A DNA stretch of 16,122 bases from J088 sp003695505 [NCBI: Candidatus Dadabacteria bacterium]. GTDB taxonomy: Bacteria; J088. The stretch covers positions 1 to 16,122 of the forward strand of contig RFIY01000317.1 in the NCBI GenBank assembly GCA_003695505.1. Reading direction: 5' to 3'. The notes beneath the pieces were generated by a model that made no database searches, was not told where the DNA came from, and worked only from the letters and a program-made list of their open reading frames with translations. Both the position numbers and the translations under genes were made by a program. This document shows positions 7,710 through 14,983 of this stretch, one piece after another (the first letter of the stretch is position 1; each line of letters opens with the position of its first letter).

Positions 7710-10255
7710 CGATGTCGCTTTCGGCGTTCGAGGATGTACGGCAGATGGATCGCATCATCCTTGTAGTCGTATGTGGTCGCGTACATCATCAGGTTCAGCC
7801 CCTGGCGAATCAGCCATTCCCGCGTCGCGGCGGGCAGGGGCAGATTCCAGTTGCCAAGCGGAGTCACCGACAGGCCGCGCATCAGATTGGGAACAAGGAA
7901 GATGCGCTCAAGGTCGCCTGCACGATACAGCCAGGGACGTCCGGCACGCTCTGGATCGTGCCAGCCATCGAGCAGGTAGAACGTCCGATTGAGGACATGG
8001 TTTCCGGGAAGCTCACGCCATGTGCCGCCCGGTCCGTACTGCTTGAGCCATCGGCCGATCTTGCGCGCGTACTGCCGGTATTCGGCCGGGCCGCCGCAGT
8101 AGTCGATGAGCAGGGTGCCACCTCGCGACAGAAAGTCAAGTGTCGCGCGGGCAAGGGCCGGATCGCGATCCGGGCGGAAGGCGTGGCATCCCGCCCACCA
8201 GACGAGCGGATCGGCCGGCCGGGTTGCCGCCCAGCGAAAGGGTACGGGTGAGGGGCTGAACTCCGGGCTCGACCGTTGCTCCCACAGCTCGGTCAGATGG
8301 GCGATGCCGTCGAGTTCGGCAGCGGCCGCGCCGGATTCGATTGGAACCCAGATCTGCAATTCGGACAGGTCGTCGGCCAGCGCGCCAGATGGCATCGCGA
8401 GCAACAGCAGTACGGCAACGCCGGCGCGCGAGGACCAGCTTGCCTGCAGCAGCCATAGCAATGCGCCCGCGGCAAGGAACCAGAGGTCGAGCGGTTCGCT
8501 GACCGGAATGTTGGCCGGCGCTGATCCGGAATCCGCGCGATGGTCGACGTGCATACCGGATGCGGTGCCGGCCGGAATTTCGCCGGAGGGCGTCCGGGTG
8601 GAATACAGCGCCAGGCGCCCATTGTGCGTTGCGCTGTACCATGCGAGGCTTCCGCGTCCATTCGGGCGAGCGTAAGCCGTACCGATCAGTCGCAAATCGC
8701 GGAGTCGGGCGAGTTCTGCGGACTCGGCATCAACGATCCGTGCCGTTCCCGACGGGTCGTCGAGTGTGTTCATGATCGCGAGCCAGAGCGGTGCCCAGAC
8801 GGGACTCACGGGCAGGTTGGATGATGCAGGGCTGAAGTCGGTCAACCAGGTGAAGATCTCGCCGGCGCCTTCGCGATGCGCGACGAGCAACGGCAGGCCA
8901 TCTGCCGTTTCCAGCAGGACGATCAGTTCGGGCAGTGGGTCGGCCAGTGGATAGATGCGCTGGACGTGGATGACCGACCAGTCGAGGTCCGCCAGTTGGG
9001 GCCAGCGATCGAGCAAGGCTGTGGTCGGCCGGACACCGGGCGTGGCCGCATCCTGAACCGGGTGAATCCAGCCGGGTGTCCAGCGCAGTCGCGGGTCGCC
9101 GGAGTGCGATTCAACGGGGCGAGCGATTGCAATCGCCCCCGCTTCGACACGCGACCAGGCCGTGTCGAGAAGGTCTGCCGGCTCCTGCCCCGCCAGCAGA
9201 AATACGGTTCTCGACGTCGGAACGTTGTCGTGTTCAAGGGCGGTGGCAAAGTGCAGGCGATCACTGGCGGCGTAGAGCAGGTCGGTCAGGAACATTGCCT
9301 CGTCGGGCTGGGGCACGCCAAGCAGCTGCACCGACGGGCGTCCGCCGGTTGGCACCCAGACGGGTACCCGGTCATCCCATGGCGCGGCGTCCGGTGCGTC
9401 GCGGCGCACTTCGATGGTCAGGCGACCGGGTTCGTCGGGCAACAGCAGCTCAAAACGGAAGCGGCCGTGTTCGTCAGGTCGGGCTGTTGCAGGTGGGCGC
9501 AATGGCTGATTCCATCGCACAGCGATCAACGGTCGATCCGTGCCGGTATAGTGGCCATCGAGGACAATGGATCCGTTACGGATGTGGGAAGCGAGCGTGT
9601 CGATGCCGCTGTTGGCCGGCGGCGTGGGCTGTCCGACCGCATACCAGCGCCGTGAGCGGCCGGTGGGCAGGCCCGACCAGTCTGGCGCGGAATCGGAGAC
9701 GATGACCAGATCGGTCTGTGGTTCGACAGCACCGGCACAGGCGGCCAGCACCGCATCTCCAAGTCCTGTGCCCTGTTCCAGTGCGCTGAGGAAGGCGCCG
9801 GGTGTCGCGCGAGACGCATCGAAAATGATATCCGCGGTGGTGCCGCGGCAGACGGCCACGGCGCCTTTCGACCAGTTGTACCGCCGCCAGACCCGGTCAA
9901 GCCAGACGGCGGCGCGGTCGAGCGGGCGGTTTCCCGCGCGGCCCTGCAACATACTTGCCGAACCATCAACGATGAACAGCGGGTTGCGCAGATCTCCGAG
10001 GTCCAGTTCGCTCGCGACCAGGCGGGTACAGGTTGGGCCAACGGCGCCGCCGACAAGGGCAAGCACCGCGAGCGTGCGGAGCGCCAGCAGCCAGGGCTGA
10101 TCGATGCGTCGTACGCGCTCATCGATGGGCTCGGGTTGCGGCAGGAACCGCCACGCTGCCCAGGCGCGTGGTCGTGGTCTCGTGCGCGTGAACAGGTGCA
10201 ACAGCAGCGGGATCGCCGCTCCGATCGCCAGCCAGGCCAGAAAGGCGCGCGTCAC
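7706..10255 (-). CDS. BatA-like VWA membrane protein with C-terminal DUF4159 domain
   Basis: An 849-residue protein. The N-terminus has the BatA-type double-helix module (membrane segments about 3-22 and 55-72, separated by a basic loop ending AWRFLPQPEPIDERVRRIDQP). A VWA domain follows with a complete MIDAS pattern: D97/S99/S101 in FIVDGSASM, T163 and D188 in LVIVSDSAPD. A long middle region has beta-sandwich character, and further hydrophobic helices lie at about 589-603 and 610-626. The C-terminus (about 630-849) matches DUF4159: PLVWWAGCHAF, FLSRGGTLLIDYCGG, WRELPGNHVLNRTFYLLDGW, and the closing QGLNLMMYATTYDYKDDAIH. It starts at a GTG overlapping the stop of the DUF58 gene (GTGA) and ends in an ATGA overlap with the next gene. 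The MIDAS face is the expected contact for MoxR-family assemblies; the DUF4159 function is unknown. Confidence 0.88.
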   Translation of the reverse strand: MTRAFLAWLAIGAAIPLLLHLFTRTRPRPRAWAAWRFLPQPEPIDERVRRIDQPWLLALRTLAVLALVGGAVGPTCTRLVASELDLGDLRNPLFIVDGSASMLQGRAGNRPLDRAAVWLDRVWRRYNWSKGAVAVCRGTTADIIFDASRATPGAFLSALEQGTGLGDAVLAACAGAVEPQTDLVIVSDSAPDWSGLPTGRSRRWYAVGQPTPPANSGIDTLASHIRNGSIVLDGHYTGTDRPLIAVRWNQPLRPPATARPDEHGRFRFELLLPDEPGRLTIEVRRDAPDAAPWDDRVPVWVPTGGRPSVQLLGVPQPDEAMFLTDLLYAASDRLHFATALEHDNVPTSRTVFLLAGQEPADLLDTAWSRVEAGAIAIARPVESHSGDPRLRWTPGWIHPVQDAATPGVRPTTALLDRWPQLADLDWSVIHVQRIYPLADPLPELIVLLETADGLPLLVAHREGAGEIFTWLTDFSPASSNLPVSPVWAPLWLAIMNTLDDPSGTARIVDAESAELARLRDLRLIGTAYARPNGRGSLAWYSATHNGRLALYSTRTPSGEIPAGTASGMHVDHRADSGSAPANIPVSEPLDLWFLAAGALLWLLQASWSSRAGVAVLLLLAMPSGALADDLSELQIWVPIESGAAAAELDGIAHLTELWEQRSSPEFSPSPVPFRWAATRPADPLVWWAGCHAFRPDRDPALARATLDFLSRGGTLLIDYCGGPAEYRQYARKIGRWLKQYGPGGTWRELPGNHVLNRTFYLLDGWHDPERAGRPWLYRAGDLERIFLVPNLMRGLSVTPLGNWNLPLPAATREWLIRQGLNLMMYATTYDYKDDAIHLPYILERRKRHR

Positions 10256-11106
10256 GTCCGTTCTCCCGATGCAAGGAACACGGCATCCGTCAACAACTGT
10301 GCCGGTTCGGCAGACAGGCGCAACGGAATATCGGCATGGCGGGCGATGCGGCGCGTCGTCACGATAAAGGATTCGAGGTTGTTCAGATAGGCGTTACGAA
10401 TCCGGGACGCATCGAGCCGAAGACGCGCGGCCGCGTCCGCTTCGATCAGGTCGAGCGACTGGGGTCCACGCAGTCCGAATTCGCGCTCCAGGGGGTCGAG
10501 CAGATGAAGCACGCGAACATCGCGACCGCGCGCGGTGAGGTCGCCGAGAGATTCCAGTAACACCTCACTGCCGGGATCGAGCAGGTCGCTGACCAGGATC
10601 ACAAGATCGATGTGTACGGCGCAGGCATCGACGGGTGGCGTGAATCGGCCGGTCGGGGGCGCCGCTTCGAGACGGTCCAGTATCCGGGTACGCCCGGTAC
10701 GGCCGCCGGCCGGCGGCTGAAAGTCCGCGCCATCGAGAAGCGTGACCGAGTGGCCCTGGCGGATCGCGTGCAGTCCAATGGCCGCAGCAAGCGTCTCGGC
10801 GCGGGCGCGTTTGCTGACGGGGCCGTCGGGTGTATCCATGGACGGTGAGCGGTCGATCAACAATGCGACCTTCAGATGCGACAGGCGGTCATCCTCTCTG
10901 ACCATCCAGCGGTCAAGGCGCGCTGAAGCGCGCCAGTCGATTCGATTGAGTGGATCGCCGCGGTCGTATGGGCGTAGCTCGCGGAACGTTCCACCGGGAC
11001 CGCGCTTCCGGGTCGTTTGCAGACCGACCCACAGGGAGCGCGACAGCGTCCGCGCCCGCACCGGCAGTGGCAGTGCCAGCAGCGCTTCGAGGTCTTCTGG
11101 TGTCAC
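10252..11106 (-). CDS. DUF58 domain protein (VWA-like, MoxR partner)
   Basis: A 284-residue protein with the DUF58 signature FRELRPYDRGDPLNRIDW (41-58), followed by ASARLDRWMVRED. A VWA-like core comes next, with DxSxS at D85/S87/S89 (LLIDRSPSM) and a later aspartate D174 in LVILVSDLLDPG, consistent with a metal-binding MIDAS site. No membrane helix or signal peptide is visible, so unlike many longer DUF58 proteins this one looks soluble and cytoplasmic. The GTG start overlaps the moxR stop (GTGA), and its own stop overlaps the GTG of the next gene (GTGA), indicating tight translational coupling. DUF58 proteins are the commonest neighbours of MoxR ATPases and are presumed adaptors or substrates. 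The biochemical activity is unproven. Confidence 0.92.
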   Translation of the reverse strand: MTPEDLEALLALPLPVRARTLSRSLWVGLQTTRKRGPGGTFRELRPYDRGDPLNRIDWRASARLDRWMVREDDRLSHLKVALLIDRSPSMDTPDGPVSKRARAETLAAAIGLHAIRQGHSVTLLDGADFQPPAGGRTGRTRILDRLEAAPPTGRFTPPVDACAVHIDLVILVSDLLDPGSEVLLESLGDLTARGRDVRVLHLLDPLEREFGLRGPQSLDLIEADAAARLRLDASRIRNAYLNNLESFIVTTRRIARHADIPLRLSAEPAQLLTDAVFLASGERT

Positions 11107-12113
11107 ACGGCGATCGACAGCGAGCGCAGGATCTCGATTGTGATGTCCCGCGCGGATACATCGTCACGATTGGCGCGGAAATTCAGCACGATCCGGTGCG
11201 CGATGACCGGTTCAAGCAAACGCGGCAGATCGGCCAGCGCGGCGCTGGTTTCGCCGCGCTGCACTGCTTCGGCCTTGGCGCCGCGCACCAGCATCTGGCT
11301 CGCTCGCGGGCCGGCGCCCCAGGCAACATACTCCCGAACGATCTCCGGCGCTTCGGGGTCGTTGGGGCGCGTGGCGCGAATGAGACGTACGGCCAGCTCT
11401 GTCACCGCGTCGTCGGCGGCAACAAGGGAGCAGGCGCGCTGCAGTTCGATGACTGCATTGCCGTCGAGTACCGGACGGGCTTCTGCCTCGTGCAGACCGG
11501 TCGTGCGTCGCAGGATCTCCTGCTCTTCATCGGCACTGGGATAGTCGAGCATCAGCGAAAAGGCAAACCGGTCCAGTTGCGCTTCGGGTAGTGGGAAGGT
11601 GCCTTCTTGCTCTACCGGATTTTCGGTGGCGATGACCAGAAACGGAGAGGGAAGCGGATGGGTGGCCTTGCCAACCGTTACGGCCCGTTCCTGCATGGCT
11701 TCCAGGAGCGCAGATTGCGTGCGCGGTGGCGTCCGGTTGATTTCATCGGCCAGCACCAGGTTCGCGAAGAGCGGTCCGGCTTCGAAGCGAAAACCGCGAT
11801 CGCCGCTATCAGGGTTGCCAACCAGAATCTCACTTCCGGTAATGTCCGATGGCAACAGGTCAGGCGTGAACTGAATGCGACTGAACGAGACATCGAGCGC
11901 GTGAGCCAGAACGCGTACGCTACGCGTCTTGGCCAGACCCGGAACCCCGATCAGGAGGCTGTGCCCCTGTGTCAACATTGCGCGAATCAGCGTGTCCAGC
12001 AGCGGCTCCTGCCCGACGATCACACGGTGTACTTCGTCGCGCAGTCTGCGGATGCGCTCGGCAGCATCTGCTGCGCGATCGGCTGTCAGACGCTCGTCAA
12101 CTGTTGAGTTCAT
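11103..12113 (-). CDS. moxR: MoxR-family AAA+ ATPase
   Basis: A 336-residue AAA+ ATPase. Walker A is GVPGLAKT (56-63), Walker B is LVLADE (119-124) followed by INRTPPRTQSALLEAMQE, sensor 1 is in IATENPVEQEGTFPLPEAQ (161-179), and an LDRF motif follows. These are hallmarks of the MoxR class (AAA_3 plus lid domain). MoxR ATPases assemble as oligomers and act as chaperone-like or metal-insertion machines with VWA-domain partners. I chose ATG 12113 over the in-frame TTG at 12116 because GGAG lies seven bases upstream. The start lies inside the end of the protease gene (17-base overlap in another frame), and the stop overlaps the DUF58 start. The gene name denotes the family; which MoxR subfamily it belongs to cannot be settled by eye. 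Confidence 0.95.
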   Translation of the reverse strand: MNSTVDERLTADRAADAAERIRRLRDEVHRVIVGQEPLLDTLIRAMLTQGHSLLIGVPGLAKTRSVRVLAHALDVSFSRIQFTPDLLPSDITGSEILVGNPDSGDRGFRFEAGPLFANLVLADEINRTPPRTQSALLEAMQERAVTVGKATHPLPSPFLVIATENPVEQEGTFPLPEAQLDRFAFSLMLDYPSADEEQEILRRTTGLHEAEARPVLDGNAVIELQRACSLVAADDAVTELAVRLIRATRPNDPEAPEIVREYVAWGAGPRASQMLVRGAKAEAVQRGETSAALADLPRLLEPVIAHRIVLNFRANRDDVSARDITIEILRSLSIAV

Positions 12114-13665
12114 CAAATCGCTCCAGAGCCTTGCGGTAACGTTTCAGTTGTTCGCGGTCGCCCGCGGCCTCGGCGGCCTCAACCAGTCCCGCAAGAACCT
12201 CGCGGTGAAAGGGCGCGATCGCAAACGCGGTTTCGTATCGTTGCAGGGCGGTGGCGGCATCGCCGCGCAACAGGGCAATCTTGCCAAGCAGCCAGTGCGC
12301 GGTGGCTCGATCTGGGTCGCGCACGAGCAGTTCGAGCAATTCCTGCTCGGCCTGCGGGTAGCGCGCCCCGGTAATCAGGGCTTCCGCGATTCTCAGCCCG
12401 ACCGGCGCCGGTTTGTGGCCGATCGCATCGACCGCCTTGGTGTATTCCGTCAGCGCGGCCGACCAGTGGCCTTCGCGTCGCAGCAGATCGCCGAGCCGCA
12501 CATACTTCCGACCTTCACGCTGCTCTACTGGTTCCGGCTCCGCCAGGTCGGGATCCTCGGCCACTGACGGTGGAATAAAACGGTAACCCGGGACGGGGTT
12601 GAATGTTTCGCCGGCAACGCGCGCCAGAAACTGCTGCCAGAGCTGATCAAGGGTCGAGACGCCGAGGAATCGATAGCCAGCTTCCGGGCTCTCACTGAAT
12701 GCTTCGATCGCGGCGCGCAGACGCGGCATGCCGCCATCGACGACGAGCTGGCGGACGAGCAGGGTCACCTCCGCGAAGGCGAGGGAAGTTTTCCAGCCGC
12801 TGTCGAGCTTCGCCAGCGATGGCATCATCTGGTTGAATGGCACCCAGGTGTCCTTGCGACGCGCTTCCGCCAGGATCGATTCCTGGATCGGATGAAGATC
12901 GCCGATCCGCTCCGAGCGCCAGCGGCGTTCCTCGAACTTGGCGACGCCTTCGTGCAGCCACAGCGGCGCCCGGTTTCGGGTCATCCGTGACACGACAAAG
13001 TGGACCAGCTCATGGCCGAGCGTGTCGCGCCATTTGTAACCCCGCGCCATCCGCCGGGGGCTGACGATCATCAGGCGGTTGAACTTGCAGAGTGCGACAG
13101 TGCCCGATGTCTCGACCTCTTTCTCGGTCAGCGTACTGACAGCGACGAAATCCAGCACCTTCGGATAGATTTCGACCCGTATCGGCAGCGCGGCCTTCGG
13201 GATCGTGTAGCCGAGATCCTGCTGCAATGCGTCGAGCTGTCGCTCCAGGGTTTCGGCAGCAAACGGGGCGATGATTTCGTCGAGGCCGGGCTGGAAGTGA
13301 ATCAGGAAGCGATCGGAACGATACGTCTGCATGCCGCGTGTCCGGCGCGCCGTTTCGCGATACAGCTCGGCGAGTTCACCATACCGGCTTGTATCGCCGA
13401 TCAGTTCGATGAAGCGGCCCATTTCTTCGGCGGCATCATCGTAGCGTCCCAGTTCAAATGCGAGCCGGGCGCTGGCCATATGGGTCTCGGGCGCATCAGG
13501 TGCGCTGGATCGGAGCTTTTCGAGCAGGTCGAGACCGTCTTCGGGATGCCAGGCATCAATGGTTGCCTGAATCTGGCGATAAAGTGCAAAAACATCGTCC
13601 GCCTGAGCCGGACAGACGACCAGAAAGACTGCGAGCAGCCACGACCATCGCAGGCAGCGGATCAT
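12097..13665 (-). CDS. Secreted gluzincin-type metalloprotease-like protein with flanking TPR-like repeats
   Basis: A 522-residue protein. A signal peptide is visible: MIRCLRWSW, a hydrophobic core, and a likely cut after CPAQA near residue 22, so it should be periplasmic or outer-membrane associated. Residues about 24-110 are helical and TPR-like (DLLEKLRSSAPDAPETHMAS, then AFELGRYDDAAEEMG). The central domain has HELVH (H218, E219, H222) and, 16 residues on, WLHEGVAKFEE, where E239 is the expected third zinc ligand; this is the peptidase MA-like gluzincin arrangement. The C-terminal part (about 385-515) holds further TPR-like units (RLGDLLRREGHWSAALTEYT; HWLLGKIALLRGDAATALQR). AGGG lies a few bases before the ATG. 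It starts seven bases after the lipoprotein stop and its 3' end overlaps moxR. The likely role is envelope proteolysis or protein quality control; the substrate is unknown. Confidence 0.87.
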   Translation of the reverse strand: MIRCLRWSWLLAVFLVVCPAQADDVFALYRQIQATIDAWHPEDGLDLLEKLRSSAPDAPETHMASARLAFELGRYDDAAEEMGRFIELIGDTSRYGELAELYRETARRTRGMQTYRSDRFLIHFQPGLDEIIAPFAAETLERQLDALQQDLGYTIPKAALPIRVEIYPKVLDFVAVSTLTEKEVETSGTVALCKFNRLMIVSPRRMARGYKWRDTLGHELVHFVVSRMTRNRAPLWLHEGVAKFEERRWRSERIGDLHPIQESILAEARRKDTWVPFNQMMPSLAKLDSGWKTSLAFAEVTLLVRQLVVDGGMPRLRAAIEAFSESPEAGYRFLGVSTLDQLWQQFLARVAGETFNPVPGYRFIPPSVAEDPDLAEPEPVEQREGRKYVRLGDLLRREGHWSAALTEYTKAVDAIGHKPAPVGLRIAEALITGARYPQAEQELLELLVRDPDRATAHWLLGKIALLRGDAATALQRYETAFAIAPFHREVLAGLVEAAEAAGDREQLKRYRKALERFDELNS

Positions 13666-13672
13666 GCGGCCC

Positions 13673-14050
13673 TCAGAACCCCTCTTTGAGCCGCCAGCCG
13701 ATGCCGTCGATGTATTCCCAGTGCTGAACCGAGGTGAATGTTTTCTCGATGTATTTGGGAACCTGATAGCCTTTGCGTTCGATGACGACCGTCGCCGTCA
13801 CCTCAGATTCATGCGTTACGTCCCGCACCGACCACTCCTGAAAGTCGTAGTCTTCGACCGTGTCGCGGGACCAGTCCCGAAACTCGTGGGCGGCTTCGGG
13901 CGCCACGAGCGGCGCGGCTTTTTCGGGGGCTTCCCAACGAATCATTTCGTTATAGTCGTGGACATAGGGCATCAACGCCTTGCGGGCGGCCTCGGAAGAG
14001 GCGCAAGCGGAGACGCCGACCATAATCAGGAACAGGATGACGCGAAACAT
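13673..14050 (-). CDS. Small lipoprotein, first gene of the MoxR operon
   Basis: A 125-residue protein beginning MFRVILFLIMVGVSAC; VSAC is a lipobox with C16 as the lipidated cysteine after signal peptidase II cleavage. The mature part (about 109 residues) is polar, with no further membrane segment. It contains MPYVHDYNEMIRWEAPEKA and ends QHWEYIDGIGWRLKEGF. I do not recognise the family beyond 'small lipoprotein'; the length and alternating strands towards the C-terminus could fit a small alpha/beta fold, but this is a guess. The reading frame stays open upstream to 14617, but I reject that extension because the lipoprotein signal begins at this ATG and the upstream part is antisense to a gene with a strong ribosome binding site. 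The usual SD spacing is absent: AAAGG sits one base before the ATG. Confidence 0.82.
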   Translation of the reverse strand: MFRVILFLIMVGVSACASSEAARKALMPYVHDYNEMIRWEAPEKAAPLVAPEAAHEFRDWSRDTVEDYDFQEWSVRDVTHESEVTATVVIERKGYQVPKYIEKTFTSVQHWEYIDGIGWRLKEGF

Positions 14051-14057
14051 GCCTTTA

Positions 14058-14087
14058 AGTGTAGCAGCGCGCCGCACCTGCTGGCAT
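14058..14087 (-). promoter_or_regulatory. Candidate sigma70-type promoter for the lipoprotein-MoxR operon
   Basis: Reading the minus strand, an extended -10 element TGCTACACT (hexamer TACACT at 14063-14058, TG at 14066-14065) is preceded after 18 bases by ATGCCA (14087-14082), which matches four of six positions of TTGACA. Transcription would then begin at or within a base or two of the lipoprotein ATG. The -10 match is good and the -35 match moderate. No convincing promoter was found in the opposite direction in this 126-base divergent gap (14051-14176). Confidence 0.4.
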
Positions 14088-14176
14088 GGCGACGGGGTTG
14101 GGCGGCAGAATGATGTGCAGACGGATGCCCCGGGGCGGCCGACCGTTGTCGCCTGAAACCAGATGGAGGTCCTGCC

Positions 14177-14983
14177 ATGGGTGCTGACCCGTACGTCCTG
14201 TTCGCCCCGCCGGGTGCCAGCGATCTTCCGCTGGGTGACCTTGCCGGTCCTCTTGGCTGTTCGGCCTATGATTTGCGCCTGCGGCTGCGTGACGACATCC
14301 CTGCACTGCTGGCAACCGATCTGGACGAGCAGTTGGCCAGAGATCTGGCGGCGCGCGTTCGACGCGGTGGATCGTATTTGCTTGCGTGCAGGCAGATTCC
14401 ACTGTTTCGTCCGTTCGATGTCCAGCGGCGCGTGCAGCCGCGCATCGATGACGGCGCGCTCGTGTTGCAGCGCGATGACGGGCAGCGCATTGCCTGCGGA
14501 GAAATCCAGCTCGTCGTCTACAGCCGGACGACATCCCGCCGCGTCGAGACGGAGACCCAAACACAGAAAAAGTTGAGCATGGCGCGTACGCTCGCGGCCG
14601 GAGGGCTTCCGATGCACAAGAAGACGGAGGTCCGGACAGAGCGCTGGGACGGCGTGGCGGAAGTGGAGCGCTTTTATGTGTTCGCCGGTCGTGGCGTCGA
14701 ACCGGCTGGCGAACTTGCCTGTGAACAGATCGATTTCGCGGTGCTCGGCGACGAGCGTGATGTGTCGCTTACCGCCAACGTCCAGAAACTTCGGGCGTTG
14801 TTGCAGTCACGGTGTGCCGAGGCGCAACACGATGATCGCCTGTTCGCGCCGGGCGCGACGACAGTGACGGGCCGCTATGCGGGATTGTACAAGGCCGCGG
14901 GCGTACCGGTCGTGCTGGCCCGGCAATTACGGATGTTGCAGTTGTCCGGCTGGTATGCCGCCAGCGAGCCGCAGGGGGAGTAG
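14177..14983 (+). CDS. Uncharacterised soluble protein, 268 residues
   Basis: A strong ribosome binding site (GGAGG at 14165-14169, seven bases before ATG) supports the start. I do not recognise the family. No signal peptide or membrane helix is visible, so it is probably cytoplasmic. Residues about 6-71 (YVLFAPPGAS, LAGPLGCSAYDLRLRLRDD, then a helix ending RRGGSYLLACRQ) have the strand-helix-helix-strand spacing of small alpha/beta modules resembling the ribosomal L7/L12 C-terminal domain; this is a weak structural guess. Residues 75-118 read as beta strands (ALVLQRDDGQRIACGEIQLV), perhaps PH-like. A basic and threonine-rich stretch follows (119-155: TSRRVETETQTQKKLSMART, then MHKKTEVRTER), then strands and C-terminal helices. 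The gene is divergent from the lipoprotein operon and its stop directly abuts the pheT stop on the other strand. Confidence 0.78.
   Translation: MGADPYVLFAPPGASDLPLGDLAGPLGCSAYDLRLRLRDDIPALLATDLDEQLARDLAARVRRGGSYLLACRQIPLFRPFDVQRRVQPRIDDGALVLQRDDGQRIACGEIQLVVYSRTTSRRVETETQTQKKLSMARTLAAGGLPMHKKTEVRTERWDGVAEVERFYVFAGRGVEPAGELACEQIDFAVLGDERDVSLTANVQKLRALLQSRCAEAQHDDRLFAPGATTVTGRYAGLYKAAGVPVVLARQLRMLQLSGWYAASEPQGE

Noticed and set aside
8876-9655. 259-codon plus-strand open frame opposite the BatA-like/DUF4159 gene
   Set aside because: No recognisable motifs, and it lies wholly inside a gene with clear VWA and DUF4159 sequence.
13000-13689. 229-codon plus-strand open frame opposite the protease gene
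   Set aside because: It is antisense to the HExxH protease and its signal peptide, and has no domain-like pattern of its own.
13918-13930. Short T-run beside GC-rich sequence, terminator-like
   Set aside because: It lies within the lipoprotein coding region, and no stable hairpin precedes the T-run in the direction of transcription.
14051-14617. Upstream open extension of the lipoprotein frame on the minus strand (to 14617)
   Set aside because: The extension is antisense to the 268-residue gene, which has a strong ribosome binding site. The lipobox signal peptide needs the ATG at 14050, and the extra residues look like non-coding translation.
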